Shown here: positions 8,540 through 18,173 of the stretch, piece after piece
Numbering within the stretch: position 1 is the stretch's first letter
How the letters are laid out: every line of letters begins with the position of its first letter
Origin: Flagellimonas myxillae
GTDB taxonomy: Bacteria > Bacteroidota > Bacteroidia > Flavobacteriales > Flavobacteriaceae
DNA length: 64,000 nucleotides
Assembly: GCF_023502235.1 (NCBI RefSeq)
Contig: NZ_JAMFLY010000003.1
Coordinates: 248,001-312,000 of the forward strand
Direction of reading: 5' to 3'
Notes under the pieces: model-generated
The model's input: only the letters and a program-made list of their open reading frames with translations
What the model was told of the DNA's origin: nothing
The model's database searches: none
Translations under genes and position numbers: made by a program

Positions 8540-9805
8540 ATGAAAAAAAGACAATTTCTAAAACGATTGGGTCAAGCTGCAATGGCCACATCCATGGTAC
8601 CCTTTGCGGCAAGGGGACAGGAACTTTTTCCGGAATTACCACCTTATCCATCCGGTAATGGCGAAGATTTCTGGGAGCGTATTCGTCAAGATTATGCACT
8701 AAAACCGGATTATATCAATTTGGAAAACGGCTACTACTGCATCACTCCAAAACCTATAATGGACAGTCTGCAACAATACACCCAAATGGTAAACTATCAG
8801 GGATCTTATTACATGCGAACCCGCCAATGGGATGATAAGGAAAAAGTCACTGCAAGATTGGCCAAGTTCGTCGGCTGTGCGCCGGAAACATTGGTAATTA
8901 CCAGAAATGCAACAGAATCCTTGGATTTGATCATCGGTGGGTTTCCTTGGCAGCCAGGAGACGAAGCCGTTTTTGCCGTACAGGATTATGGATCAATGCG
9001 GGATCATTTTTATATGGTGCGCGATCGTTATGGGATTGTATGCAAGGAAGTATCTGTTCCAAACCATCCAAAATCGGACGAGGAGATCGTTGCCCTTTAT
9101 GAATCACAGATTACACCAAGGACAAAGCTGTTGATGGTTTGCCATATGATCAATATTACGGGTCATGTATTGCCCATTCGCAAAATATGTGACATGGCAC
9201 ACAGTCACGGGGTAGAGGTAATGGTAGATGGTGCCCATGCGGTCGGTCACATAGAAGTAAACATTTCGGAGTTGAACTGTGACTACTACGGTTCCAGTCT
9301 ACACAAATGGCTGAGCGCACCCTTGGGCGTGGGCTTACTATACGTGGCTTCCGAAAAAATTCCCCAGATATGGCCACTAATGGCAGAACACAACAAAGAA
9401 CCTCGGGATATTTTAAGACTCAACCATACCGGGACCAATCCCGTGCACATCTATTTAGCGATCAATGCCGCTCTGGATTACATACAGGCCATAGGAATCC
9501 AACGAAAGGAATTCCGACTGCGCTATTTGCAAAAGTACTGGAGTAATGCTTTGCGAAACGTCCACAATGTTGTGGTGAATACACCGTTGGAAGCGGATAG
9601 ATGCTGCGGAATAGGGAATGTGGGTATCGCAAACCTTAAACCAAAGGTACTGGCAGAAACCCTGATGAAGGAGTTTGACATTTGGACCGTAGCCATTGAC
9701 GAATCCAATGTACATGGTTGTCGGATTACGCCAAACATTTATACCACAACCAAAGAACTGGACGTCTTTATCAATGCGATGAAAACTTTGGCCAAGCGTG
9801 CCTAG
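8540..9805 (+). CDS. Class-V aminotransferase-fold PLP enzyme (isopenicillin-N-epimerase-like)
   Basis: A 421-residue fold-type I PLP enzyme. The cofactor aspartate lies in MVDGAHAVGH (D230, H233) and the Schiff-base lysine in SSLHKWLSAPLG (K256), as in the isopenicillin N epimerase/cysteine-desulfurase-like branch of class V. The N terminus, KKRQFLKRLGQAAMATSMV, resembles a twin-arginine signal but has KR in place of RR, followed by a short hydrophobic stretch and an A-A-R-G-Q cleavage-like site. Export by Tat of a folded PLP protein is therefore possible but not certain. The reaction cannot be assigned: the branch includes epimerases, desulfurases and lyases. Confidence 0.85.
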   Translation: MKKRQFLKRLGQAAMATSMVPFAARGQELFPELPPYPSGNGEDFWERIRQDYALKPDYINLENGYYCITPKPIMDSLQQYTQMVNYQGSYYMRTRQWDDKEKVTARLAKFVGCAPETLVITRNATESLDLIIGGFPWQPGDEAVFAVQDYGSMRDHFYMVRDRYGIVCKEVSVPNHPKSDEEIVALYESQITPRTKLLMVCHMINITGHVLPIRKICDMAHSHGVEVMVDGAHAVGHIEVNISELNCDYYGSSLHKWLSAPLGVGLLYVASEKIPQIWPLMAEHNKEPRDILRLNHTGTNPVHIYLAINAALDYIQAIGIQRKEFRLRYLQKYWSNALRNVHNVVVNTPLEADRCCGIGNVGIANLKPKVLAETLMKEFDIWTVAIDESNVHGCRITPNIYTTTKELDVFINAMKTLAKRA

Positions 9806-9813
9806 GAATTTGG

Positions 9814-10710
9814 TCAAGACTCCATATAGTCCACCAATTTCTCCGGACCTTCCAACAAAACCCTAACAATCTGAAGTGTACCGTCAGGTTTGGTGGCGAT
9901 TTGCCATTTGATTAGGGAGATCTGCCCATGCTCTACTTCAATGCCTGTAATGCTCCTTGGGTGCACGCAGCTACCGTCATTAAAAAATGGGATTTGACCG
10001 GGTTCCGGAAACCTGGGTCTATGGGTATGTCCGGCAATGGTGATTCTAAGGTTGTTCTCGAGCATCCATCTTTTGATGCGCTTTTCTATGCGAATAAGTT
10101 CCTTATAGTTCTTGGCGGGACTTGTTGGGTCATGGATGCCCACCACTTGCAGCGGTTTCCATAAAATTCGGACTAAAAACCGCCCAAACCGCCAACACAC
10201 ATAGTTCCACCAATCCGCCTGGTGCCCATGGGTACAAAAAAGCTCCTGTTGGGTTTCTTTGTGCTGCAACACGAGAGCCTCGTGGTAGGTGATCCCCTCA
10301 AAAAGCTCTTTGTCGGAATCGTCGATAGGTTCAAAATAGCTGGAAAGGTGCTTGTCCACATAGTTTTTATGCCGATAAACCATATCGTGATTGCCCCAGA
10401 CCATGTGTAGCCTGTTTTCCAAATGAAATTGCCGCAAGAGTTGAAATACATTTTTATGGGCCTCAAAAATGGATTCGAAATGTAGATTTTCCCATAACTC
10501 ATCCCCGTCGCCCAGCTCACAGTACTGAAAACCCTCACGATAATAGTGGTTCAGCGCATGGAAATAGATATTCCTGTTGTTCGCAAAATCGTCGGCAAAG
10601 CTATTGTCTCCCCTATGACAATCGCTAAAGAAGATGAACTTTGAGGTGTCATCAAAAGGAATGCTTTTTGCGTTTTTGTATGCCCGGTCTAGCCGAGTTC
10701 TTGAGGACAT
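9814..10710 (-). CDS. Calcineurin-like metallophosphoesterase
   Basis: A 298-residue cytoplasmic phosphoesterase with the full two-metal motif set in order: DCHRGD (about 30-35), GDGDE (about 67-71), GNHD (about 101-104), HGHQ (about 160-163) and GHTHRPRF (about 229). No signal peptide is seen. It distantly resembles LpxH/UDP-diacylglucosamine hydrolases in its GDGDELWE motif, but the substrate is open. It is convergent with the PLP-enzyme gene, 8 bases apart, and divergent from the GAF-protein gene. Confidence 0.85.
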   Translation of the reverse strand: MSSRTRLDRAYKNAKSIPFDDTSKFIFFSDCHRGDNSFADDFANNRNIYFHALNHYYREGFQYCELGDGDELWENLHFESIFEAHKNVFQLLRQFHLENRLHMVWGNHDMVYRHKNYVDKHLSSYFEPIDDSDKELFEGITYHEALVLQHKETQQELFCTHGHQADWWNYVCWRFGRFLVRILWKPLQVVGIHDPTSPAKNYKELIRIEKRIKRWMLENNLRITIAGHTHRPRFPEPGQIPFFNDGSCVHPRSITGIEVEHGQISLIKWQIATKPDGTLQIVRVLLEGPEKLVDYMES

Positions 10711-10826
10711 GGGCCAATTTTCCTTAAATATCCTAAAAAAGCCAACAAATACATAAAGAAACCCTTAACAAGAGGGCATTTTTTCTTTTTGTAACTTTAC
10801 ACACGGAAACTCGACTAACTAGTTGT

Positions 10827-13214
10827 ATGAAGCAGAACTACAATGCGGATAGCCCAATGCTGCAATTGGTGAGCTTTAACAAGCTTTTGCAGCATTACGA
10901 TGAACAGCTAAAAAGCAAGAACAAACACTTGGCGGAAAGGGCCAAGTACATTTTGGATGCGCAAGCGCCTTTCCCCGAACTTAGGGAAGGTTTTAGCGAT
11001 ATGTCCCTTTTGGAAAAACACAAGGATGTAATCAGTTTGATCTTGGAGGACACCTTTGCACCGGTACTTACCAAAAATGAGATAAAAACAGCCACTACTC
11101 CCTTTGAGAACTTGGTCTTTAATTCTTCCGAACGTTTCAAGAAAATTTTGAAGGAAGCAGGAGAAGGTTTCGAACCGGAGATACGGAACATGCCCATGGA
11201 TGTTAATTACATCATGAAATGTACCGTGGTACTTGGGTTTCATTTTGGTTTCAATTTGGATTTTAAACGGCCATTGTTCTATGATATTCCTGATGCCAAT
11301 GGGGTAATGCGGCATTATAGAATTCTCTACAATGCTGATTTTATGGAAATCATTCCAACGGACAAGGCGAAGGAACTTACCCAAGAAGATGTGGACGAGC
11401 TTTTGGAGAATTTTGATAATATCGACCTATGGAAGGAAAAGATTCCACCCAATAGTTTCATCTCCAAAGGATTTGTGATATCCAATATGTTCGATGTGAC
11501 TGCAGAACATTCCATTTCTGGGATCAAGTCTACCTTGATCGGTAACCGAAAGCGGGAAAACGAAGACTTCATGGATAGTTTTCAGGACACTTTCAGGTCG
11601 CTTTTCAATTTGAAGAAAATCAATGTTGGCTTTACAGGCTATGATTCCAAGGAAAACAAGTTCCTCAAAATATATGGAAAAGGAATAGAAAGCTATATTC
11701 TAAAAGGCAAGGATATGGAATCTTGCGACGACTTACTTTGCGACTATTCCAAGGATAAATTGCTAGGAGAAAGAGATCGAATCGGATATTTTGCAATTCC
11801 GAATGTAGAGAAGTTCGATAAATTATCAGATGGCGGACAACCGTATGCCAATCTTCATAAACAAGGAATAAAAAGTGCCATTTTAGCACCCATAATGGAT
11901 GATGGTAATCTGTTAGGGGTATTGGAATTGGTATCTACCAAGGTAAACGAGCTCAACAGTATCAATGCCACCAAATTGGACGACGTAATGCCCTTTATTG
12001 TTTCGGCGGTGGTCCGTTCTATTGAGGAAGAGGAGAATTTGGTCGATGCCATTATCCAGCACGAATGTACTACGGTGCATTCATCTGTATATTGGAAGTT
12101 CCAGGAAGAGGCCAAGCGGTTTATGGCCGATGAAATGGTTGGAAACCAGGCGGTGTTCAAAGAGATTGTCTTTAAGGATGTGTACCCACTATATGGCCAA
12201 GTGGACATCAAAGAATCTTCCAAGGAGCGTAATCTATCCATCCAAAAGGATTTGATGATCCAACTATCCGAGGTCAACAAAGTGTTGGAAGTGGCGTTCA
12301 AAGCATATAAACTTCCAATTTATGAGGAGTTGATGTTTCGGGTGAATACCTATTTGAATGAGGTTAGAGAGGCACTGTATACCCATACAGAGCAGGCTAT
12401 TTTTGATTTCGTTCAAGAAGAAATCAACCCTGTGTTCAAACATTTGAAGGAAACAGACAAGAAATTGGGCCCTCATATTGAGCACTATGAGTCCAATATT
12501 GATGAAGAAACCGAATCGTATTACGACCATCGTCGCAATTACGATGAGAGTGTGATGGAAGCCAACATGGAATTGGCGGCCCTTTTGGATAAAAAACAGC
12601 TCGAGGCCCAGGAAATGTTCCCGCACTATTTTGAGCGGTACAAAACCGATGGGGTGGAGCACAATATGTACATTGGTAGTTCCATAGCCAACGATAGAAA
12701 GTTTGACGAACTCTACCTGAGCAACCTTAGACTTTGGCAACTACAGGTTATGTGCGACATGGAAAACAAATACTATGCGCTAAAACCCAAATTGCCCGTT
12801 AAGTTGGATGTTGCTTCCTTGATATTGGTTTACAGCACATCTTTGGCCATTCGATTTAGAATGGATGAAAAGCGTTTTGATGTGGATGGCACCTATAATG
12901 CGCGATATGAAATCATTAAAAAGCGCATTGATAAATCTTATATTAAAGGAACCAACGAGCGGTTGACCCAAAAAGGAAAACTGGCCATTGTTTATAGCCA
13001 ACGCAAGGACGAAAAGGAGTATATGCGGTACATTAAATTCCTAAAGGCCAAGGGCTATTTTACCAACAATATAGAAATTGTGGAGTTGGAAGGCCTCCAA
13101 GGGGTGACCGGATTAAAAGCCATTCGCGCTGAGATTTTATATACCGGGGAGAAGGATCAACAATCTGAAAGAACCTATACCTACGAAGATCTTCTGGAAG
13201 AACTCAAATCCTAA
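10827..13214 (+). CDS. Large GAF-domain protein
   Basis: A 795-residue soluble protein. A GAF-like ligand-binding domain is recognisable at about residues 255-420 (INVGFTGYDSKENKFLKIYG ... GIKSAILAPIMDDGNLLGVLEL). It is flanked by an alpha-helical N-terminal region of about 230 residues and a long, mainly helical C-terminal region rich in charged residues. No kinase, cyclase, HTH or phosphatase output motif is visible, so it may sense a ligand and act by protein contact. Large proteins of this layout occur across Flavobacteriaceae without assigned function. It is convergent with the HD-PycTM gene, 10 bases apart. Confidence 0.75.
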   Translation: MKQNYNADSPMLQLVSFNKLLQHYDEQLKSKNKHLAERAKYILDAQAPFPELREGFSDMSLLEKHKDVISLILEDTFAPVLTKNEIKTATTPFENLVFNSSERFKKILKEAGEGFEPEIRNMPMDVNYIMKCTVVLGFHFGFNLDFKRPLFYDIPDANGVMRHYRILYNADFMEIIPTDKAKELTQEDVDELLENFDNIDLWKEKIPPNSFISKGFVISNMFDVTAEHSISGIKSTLIGNRKRENEDFMDSFQDTFRSLFNLKKINVGFTGYDSKENKFLKIYGKGIESYILKGKDMESCDDLLCDYSKDKLLGERDRIGYFAIPNVEKFDKLSDGGQPYANLHKQGIKSAILAPIMDDGNLLGVLELVSTKVNELNSINATKLDDVMPFIVSAVVRSIEEEENLVDAIIQHECTTVHSSVYWKFQEEAKRFMADEMVGNQAVFKEIVFKDVYPLYGQVDIKESSKERNLSIQKDLMIQLSEVNKVLEVAFKAYKLPIYEELMFRVNTYLNEVREALYTHTEQAIFDFVQEEINPVFKHLKETDKKLGPHIEHYESNIDEETESYYDHRRNYDESVMEANMELAALLDKKQLEAQEMFPHYFERYKTDGVEHNMYIGSSIANDRKFDELYLSNLRLWQLQVMCDMENKYYALKPKLPVKLDVASLILVYSTSLAIRFRMDEKRFDVDGTYNARYEIIKKRIDKSYIKGTNERLTQKGKLAIVYSQRKDEKEYMRYIKFLKAKGYFTNNIEIVELEGLQGVTGLKAIRAEILYTGEKDQQSERTYTYEDLLEELKS

Positions 13215-13224
13215 ATTGGACGGA

Positions 13225-14418
13225 TTAAAATTCGAATCGTTCTGGACCAAAATACCGGAATGCAATACCGAATGCAATAACGGAAACAATGGTACCTATC
13301 ATAAATATGGTATAGGTCCATCGTAGAATTTTGTACTTTCTATTGAGCACAAGCCCTAGAAAGTACAGGTCCTTCGTCAGGGAAGAATAGATATATTCTT
13401 TGTCCTTTACCAATTCCTGAATGGCCCATTCATAATCATCCAGTTTCATCTTATGAAAATTTCCAAAGAATAGGAGATTTACCTTTTTCTGTTTTACGTC
13501 GTCCTTGGTAAACTTTCCGCTGGTGACATTGGGTCGTGTGGCCAATACGGCCAAAATCATGGAAACCACACTAAAAACGATAAAAATTAAGGTGGGGTAA
13601 AGCAAATATTTATTGGATGGATTATCCAGTTTTGGTATAAGGTTGGACAAGGCCAAAGAAATAATGATCGCGTTCACCGATAGCAGGATGTTTGCCTTCG
13701 TATCCGCAATATCACTTAACGTAAGGTGGTTCTTTAAGGTAACCCGAAACAGGGTTTGAATCCCCCGGTCGGGACTTTCACTTTTGTATTTTGCCTTTAA
13801 GGCCTCTTTCTTGGCAATTTCCTTTTCCGTTTTCTTTTCCTTGACCAGTTGTTTTAGGTTTTTTTCTTTCCCTTCTTCCCAATTTTCCTTGGCATAATCC
13901 GTATAGAACTCGTGTTCGTTACGGAACATTTTTATGTTGATGTCCCGCCATTCCTTGTTTGAGTACCTAGCAATTCCAAGTTCTTCGAGCTCTTCCTTTA
14001 AAAAATCAGTGGTTTCCCAATAACTCTTTTGCGAAAAATGCGAAGCGTCGGCATCCCGGATAATTTCCTCGTTAAGATTAGTGGGTTCATGGTACCTTTT
14101 GGTAGCCAAAATAGAAGCACAGATTTGTTCAATACCTTCGGTATTGTATTGCTCCCCTACGAGAAAATCCTTGGCGATTTTGCAACTTGCCTCCTCATGG
14201 TTGTCTACACCGCGCGTATAGCCCGTATCGTGGAACCAGGCAGTGAGCAAGAGCTTTTCCTCCTCCTCGGGCGCAAGATTGTAGAAATTGAGCAATTCTT
14301 TAGTACTTTTAACTACACGCTGCGTATGTTTCAGATTGTGATAAAGAAACTTGGAATCCAGTTGGTTTTCCAATATTTCGGTAACAAAGTTTTCAGCTTT
14401 TTCTACAATTTCCGACAT
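13225..14418 (-). CDS. HD-domain phosphohydrolase fused to a Pycsar-effector (PycTM) membrane domain
   Basis: A 397-residue two-part protein. Residues 1-170 form an HD phosphohydrolase domain with H31, the H63-D64 pair and D122 placed as metal ligands. A charged, probably coiled-coil linker (about 180-212) leads to a PycTM-like region (222-389) with the motif TLSDIADTKANILLSVNAIIISL and transmembrane helices at about 243-262, 271-294 and 366-389. In Pycsar anti-phage systems PycTM-type effectors damage the membrane when a cyclic pyrimidine nucleotide binds. The HD part could degrade or sense such a nucleotide. No cyclase gene lies nearby, so this looks like an orphan or a housekeeping relative. 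Confidence 0.8.
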   Translation of the reverse strand: MSEIVEKAENFVTEILENQLDSKFLYHNLKHTQRVVKSTKELLNFYNLAPEEEEKLLLTAWFHDTGYTRGVDNHEEASCKIAKDFLVGEQYNTEGIEQICASILATKRYHEPTNLNEEIIRDADASHFSQKSYWETTDFLKEELEELGIARYSNKEWRDINIKMFRNEHEFYTDYAKENWEEGKEKNLKQLVKEKKTEKEIAKKEALKAKYKSESPDRGIQTLFRVTLKNHLTLSDIADTKANILLSVNAIIISLALSNLIPKLDNPSNKYLLYPTLIFIVFSVVSMILAVLATRPNVTSGKFTKDDVKQKKVNLLFFGNFHKMKLDDYEWAIQELVKDKEYIYSSLTKDLYFLGLVLNRKYKILRWTYTIFMIGTIVSVIAFGIAFRYFGPERFEF

Positions 14419-14471
14419 AACAGTACATTGAACAATCCAAAATACAAAATTTTGGTATCAACCTCATTGAT

Positions 14472-17400
14472 ATGAAACAACATTACCTACTCATTCTAGT
14501 ATTATTCCTTTTGTCAAGTTGTGCCACCTATGAGGCAAAATATGCTACACCATTTGTGCCCACCTCCGGACCAGAAAAGGAAGTTGAGCACACCTTTTTT
14601 CTTATTGGTGATGCAGGGAAATCACCAATGGGGGATTTAAATCCGGCACTTAAAAAATTTAAGTCCCAATTGGACAGGGCACCGAAAAACAGTACCGCCA
14701 TTTTCTTGGGAGACAATATTTACCCGGCTGGGTTTCCCGCAAAAAAAGATGACCCCGAAGGACACGAACTGGCCAAAAACCATTTGGATGCACAGTTGAA
14801 GACCTTGGAGGATTTTAAAGGAAGAACAGTTTTTATCCCGGGTAATCACGATTGGTACAGCAATGGATTGAAAGGGCTGGAAAGAGAAGAAAAATATATC
14901 CAGAAAGCGTTGGACAGTAAAAAGGTATTTCTTCCGGACAATGGTTGCCCCTTGGAGAAAATTGAGGTCAGTGATGATATTATCGTTATCGCCATAGACA
15001 CTGAATGGTACCTGGCTGATTGGGACAAACACCCAACCATGAACGACGATTGTGAGATCAAGGACCGTACCCGTTTCTTTGAGGAACTCGAAGGTCTTAT
15101 CAAAAAAAATCTTGACAAGACCACTATTATCGCCATGCACCACCCCATGTTTACCTATGGGCCACACGGAGGATATTTTTCATTTAAACAGCATATGTCG
15201 CCAGATGGAAATATTCCCCTTCCTATTTTAGGTTCTGCCATAAACTTGTTGCGCAGGACCTCTGGGGCCACTGTGGAAGATCAATCCAACAAACTTTACA
15301 ATCGGTTGAGAAATAGAATTGTAACCCTTTCCCAGTTTTCGAACAAGGTGATTTTCGTATCCGGACACGAGCACACCCTTCAATATATCGTGGAAGAAGG
15401 GATACCTCAAATTGTGAGTGGTTCCGGTGCAAAAAAGGGAGCGACCAAATTACTGAACGGCAGTAAATTCTCCACAGGAAAAATGGGGTATGCCGTTTTA
15501 AAGGTTTTCGCCGATGGTTCGTCCCATGTGGATTTCCACGGTACGGACTCGGAAGAGGATTTCTTGTACCAGACCGAGGTGCTACCGCCGAACAAAACTG
15601 AAAAAAAGCACAACTATGGCAACGATTTTCCAGCCCATGGAACGGCATCCGTATATACGGAGCAGGAAGTTGATAAAAGTGGGTTCCATAGATGGATCTG
15701 GGGAGACCGGTATCGAAAATATTATGCAACTCCTGTAAAGGCACCAACAGTGTTGTTGGATACCTTGATGGGTGGTTTAACCGTGGTAAGGAAAGGGGGC
15801 GGTAACCAATCCAATTCCCTTAGGCTCCAGCATAAGGATGGGCGCCAATTTGTGATGCGTGCGCTGCGCAAAAGTGCAGAACGTTATTTACAGGCCATTG
15901 CCTTCCAAGAAACCTATATAATTGGCAAATTCGAGGATTCCTATCCCGAAAGATTGTTATTGGACCTTTATACAGGAGCACACCCGTACGCCCCATTTAC
16001 CATGGGACCACTATCGGATGCCGTTGGACTTTATCATACCAATCCAATATTATACTATGTACCAAAGCAAAATGCCCTTGGGGATTTCAATAGTGATTTT
16101 GGTAATGAATTGGTTATGATCGAGGAACATGTTTCCGAGGGTCACGATTTGGATAGTTTTGGCAAGACCCAATCCATAGAGAGTACGTACGATTTGATCC
16201 AGAAGCTGAGAAAAGACGAAAAATACACGCTGGACACTGAAGCCTATGTAAAAGCGCGGTTGTTCGATATGCTCATCGGAGATTGGGATAGGCATGTGGA
16301 CCAATGGCGATGGGCCGAATTTGATGGTGAAGATGGGAAAAAAGTTTATAAACCCATTCCAAGGGATAGAGACCAGGCGTATTCCATTTGGGGCGATGGA
16401 TTTTTCATGGGATTGGCTTCCAGAACGGTTCCCAGCCTTCAGATTTTTGAGGGCTTCAATGAAGAAATTAGGAATCTCAAGGGGTTTACCTCGTCCCCTA
16501 GAACCTTTGCTCTGGATATGGCGCTCCTTTCAGAATCGACCATGGAGCAATGGGTAAATCAGGCCAAATACATTCAACAACATATCACCGAAACAGTAAT
16601 TGATGAGTCGCTGTCCCATTTTCCCGAGGAAGTGCAGGATGAAACGATTCCCGAGATCAAGCGCAAATTGTTGTTGAGAAAAAACAATCTTGTATCAACG
16701 GCACAGGAGTATTTTACCATCATCAATAAATACAGTGTGGTCACAGGAACTGATAAGGATGACTACTTCCATATCACTTCAGAAGCCAATGGCAACCTGC
16801 AGGTGCGTGCCTATAGGATCAAAGATGGAAAATGGGAAGATCTCTTTTTCGAAAAAACCTATCAACCTCAATTTACGAAGGAAGTCTGGGTCTATGGTTT
16901 GGATGACGATGATGTTTTTGATATTAACACGGCATCCTCAAAAATTAAGTTGAGACTTGTGGGAGGACAAAATAATGATGTCTACAAAATTTCGGACCGA
17001 TCCAAATTGGTTCATACCTACGATTTCAAGAGCAAAAAGAACACCTACGACGAAGCCTTCGGGGGCAATGTGCATAGGATCAACGATTACGATACCAACA
17101 CCTACGAATTTTTAAAGATAAAGGCGAGCAACAATCAATTTTTGCCTACCATTGGGTTCAACCCGGATGATGGCTTTAGAATTGGGTTCACCAATACCTA
17201 TACCCACAATGGGTTCCGCCAAAATCCCTTTACACAACAGCACACTATAAATGGGGCGTTCTACTTTGCCACCAATGGTTTTGACTTTGGATATCGCGGC
17301 GAGTTTGCCAATGTCTTGGAGGGTGTTAACCTTGAATTGGACGCTAGGTTCACCAGTCCCAATTTTTCCATCAACTTTTTTGGTTTTGGAAATGAGACAG

Positions 17401-18173
17401 AGAATTTGGATGACGAACATCCTCTTGAGCTGGATTTTAACCGGGTAAAACTGAGTACGATAAAGCTGGCCCCCTCTTTGGTATGGCGGGGCAGATTGGG
17501 CTCAAAGGTAAAATTGGGGGTCTCCTATGAGGATTACGAGGTGGAAGAGACCGAAGATCGGTTTATCAACCAGTTTTACGTGGCCAACGGAGAGGAAAAT
17601 GAACAGAGTTTTTTCGGGGTAAATGCGGGCTATAGCTATTCCAATACCGATAGCGAGGCCTTTCCAACCTTGGGAATGAGCATCTCCCTTGAAGGAGGGT
17701 ATACCATGAATCTCGAGGATTCTGGGCGCTCATTCTCTTATTTTATCCCCAGTTTATCCGTGGACCATAAACTGTGTTCTAACGGAAGCCTTGTTTTGGC
17801 CACCAAAGTGAAGGGCCATATTAATTTTGGCGACGAATTTGAATTTTACCAAGGTGCGAGCATCGGGGCCAACAATGGGCTCAGAGGATTCCGTTTCCAA
17901 AGGTTCACGGGAAAATCAGCTTTTTTCCAAAATACGGACCTCCGTCTAAGTTTTAGAAAACGAAAAGCCGGGGTGCTTCCGGTCACGCCCGGAATTTTTG
18001 GTGGGTTCGATTATGGAAGGGTATGGTACCCAGGTGATGATTCGGACAAATGGCACAATTCTTATGGCGGCGGATTCTTCGTGAACGGGGCAGGTCTGCT
18101 TTCCGCCAATTTTGGGTTGTTCGGCAGTTCTGATGGAATGCGCTTTGCCTTCGGGGTAGGGTTTGGTTTTTAG
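14472..18173 (+). CDS. Lipoprotein with phosphoesterase, kinase-like middle region and outer-membrane barrel
   Basis: A 1233-residue protein. A lipoprotein signal (LFLLSSC, lipid Cys17) precedes a calcineurin-like phosphoesterase at about 40-360 with D47, GDN 80-82, GNHD 124-127, MHHP 222-225 and GHEH 298-301. The middle (about 430-700) contains FVMRALRK (460-467), NELVMIEEH (545-553), RLFDMLIGDWDRH (596-608) and PRDRD (630-634), an order resembling the lysine, hinge, catalytic loop and metal-binding motifs of HipA/Fam20/CotH-type atypical kinases. This is my inference. From about 870 to the terminal FGVGFGF the sequence is that of a BamA/surface-antigen-type barrel ending in Phe. It is probably outer-membrane anchored. 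The stop overlaps the convergent gene's stop. Confidence 0.78.
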   Translation: MKQHYLLILVLFLLSSCATYEAKYATPFVPTSGPEKEVEHTFFLIGDAGKSPMGDLNPALKKFKSQLDRAPKNSTAIFLGDNIYPAGFPAKKDDPEGHELAKNHLDAQLKTLEDFKGRTVFIPGNHDWYSNGLKGLEREEKYIQKALDSKKVFLPDNGCPLEKIEVSDDIIVIAIDTEWYLADWDKHPTMNDDCEIKDRTRFFEELEGLIKKNLDKTTIIAMHHPMFTYGPHGGYFSFKQHMSPDGNIPLPILGSAINLLRRTSGATVEDQSNKLYNRLRNRIVTLSQFSNKVIFVSGHEHTLQYIVEEGIPQIVSGSGAKKGATKLLNGSKFSTGKMGYAVLKVFADGSSHVDFHGTDSEEDFLYQTEVLPPNKTEKKHNYGNDFPAHGTASVYTEQEVDKSGFHRWIWGDRYRKYYATPVKAPTVLLDTLMGGLTVVRKGGGNQSNSLRLQHKDGRQFVMRALRKSAERYLQAIAFQETYIIGKFEDSYPERLLLDLYTGAHPYAPFTMGPLSDAVGLYHTNPILYYVPKQNALGDFNSDFGNELVMIEEHVSEGHDLDSFGKTQSIESTYDLIQKLRKDEKYTLDTEAYVKARLFDMLIGDWDRHVDQWRWAEFDGEDGKKVYKPIPRDRDQAYSIWGDGFFMGLASRTVPSLQIFEGFNEEIRNLKGFTSSPRTFALDMALLSESTMEQWVNQAKYIQQHITETVIDESLSHFPEEVQDETIPEIKRKLLLRKNNLVSTAQEYFTIINKYSVVTGTDKDDYFHITSEANGNLQVRAYRIKDGKWEDLFFEKTYQPQFTKEVWVYGLDDDDVFDINTASSKIKLRLVGGQNNDVYKISDRSKLVHTYDFKSKKNTYDEAFGGNVHRINDYDTNTYEFLKIKASNNQFLPTIGFNPDDGFRIGFTNTYTHNGFRQNPFTQQHTINGAFYFATNGFDFGYRGEFANVLEGVNLELDARFTSPNFSINFFGFGNETENLDDEHPLELDFNRVKLSTIKLAPSLVWRGRLGSKVKLGVSYEDYEVEETEDRFINQFYVANGEENEQSFFGVNAGYSYSNTDSEAFPTLGMSISLEGGYTMNLEDSGRSFSYFIPSLSVDHKLCSNGSLVLATKVKGHINFGDEFEFYQGASIGANNGLRGFRFQRFTGKSAFFQNTDLRLSFRKRKAGVLPVTPGIFGGFDYGRVWYPGDDSDKWHNSYGGGFFVNGAGLLSANFGLFGSSDGMRFAFGVGFGF

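Noticed and set aside
13225-14418. Complete Pycsar anti-phage system
   Set aside because: No cyclase or other defence gene is adjacent, so only an orphan PycTM-like protein is reported.
15223-15747. 174-residue minus-strand reading in the phosphoesterase-barrel gene
   Set aside because: It is antisense to the conserved phosphoesterase domain and has no homology-like pattern.
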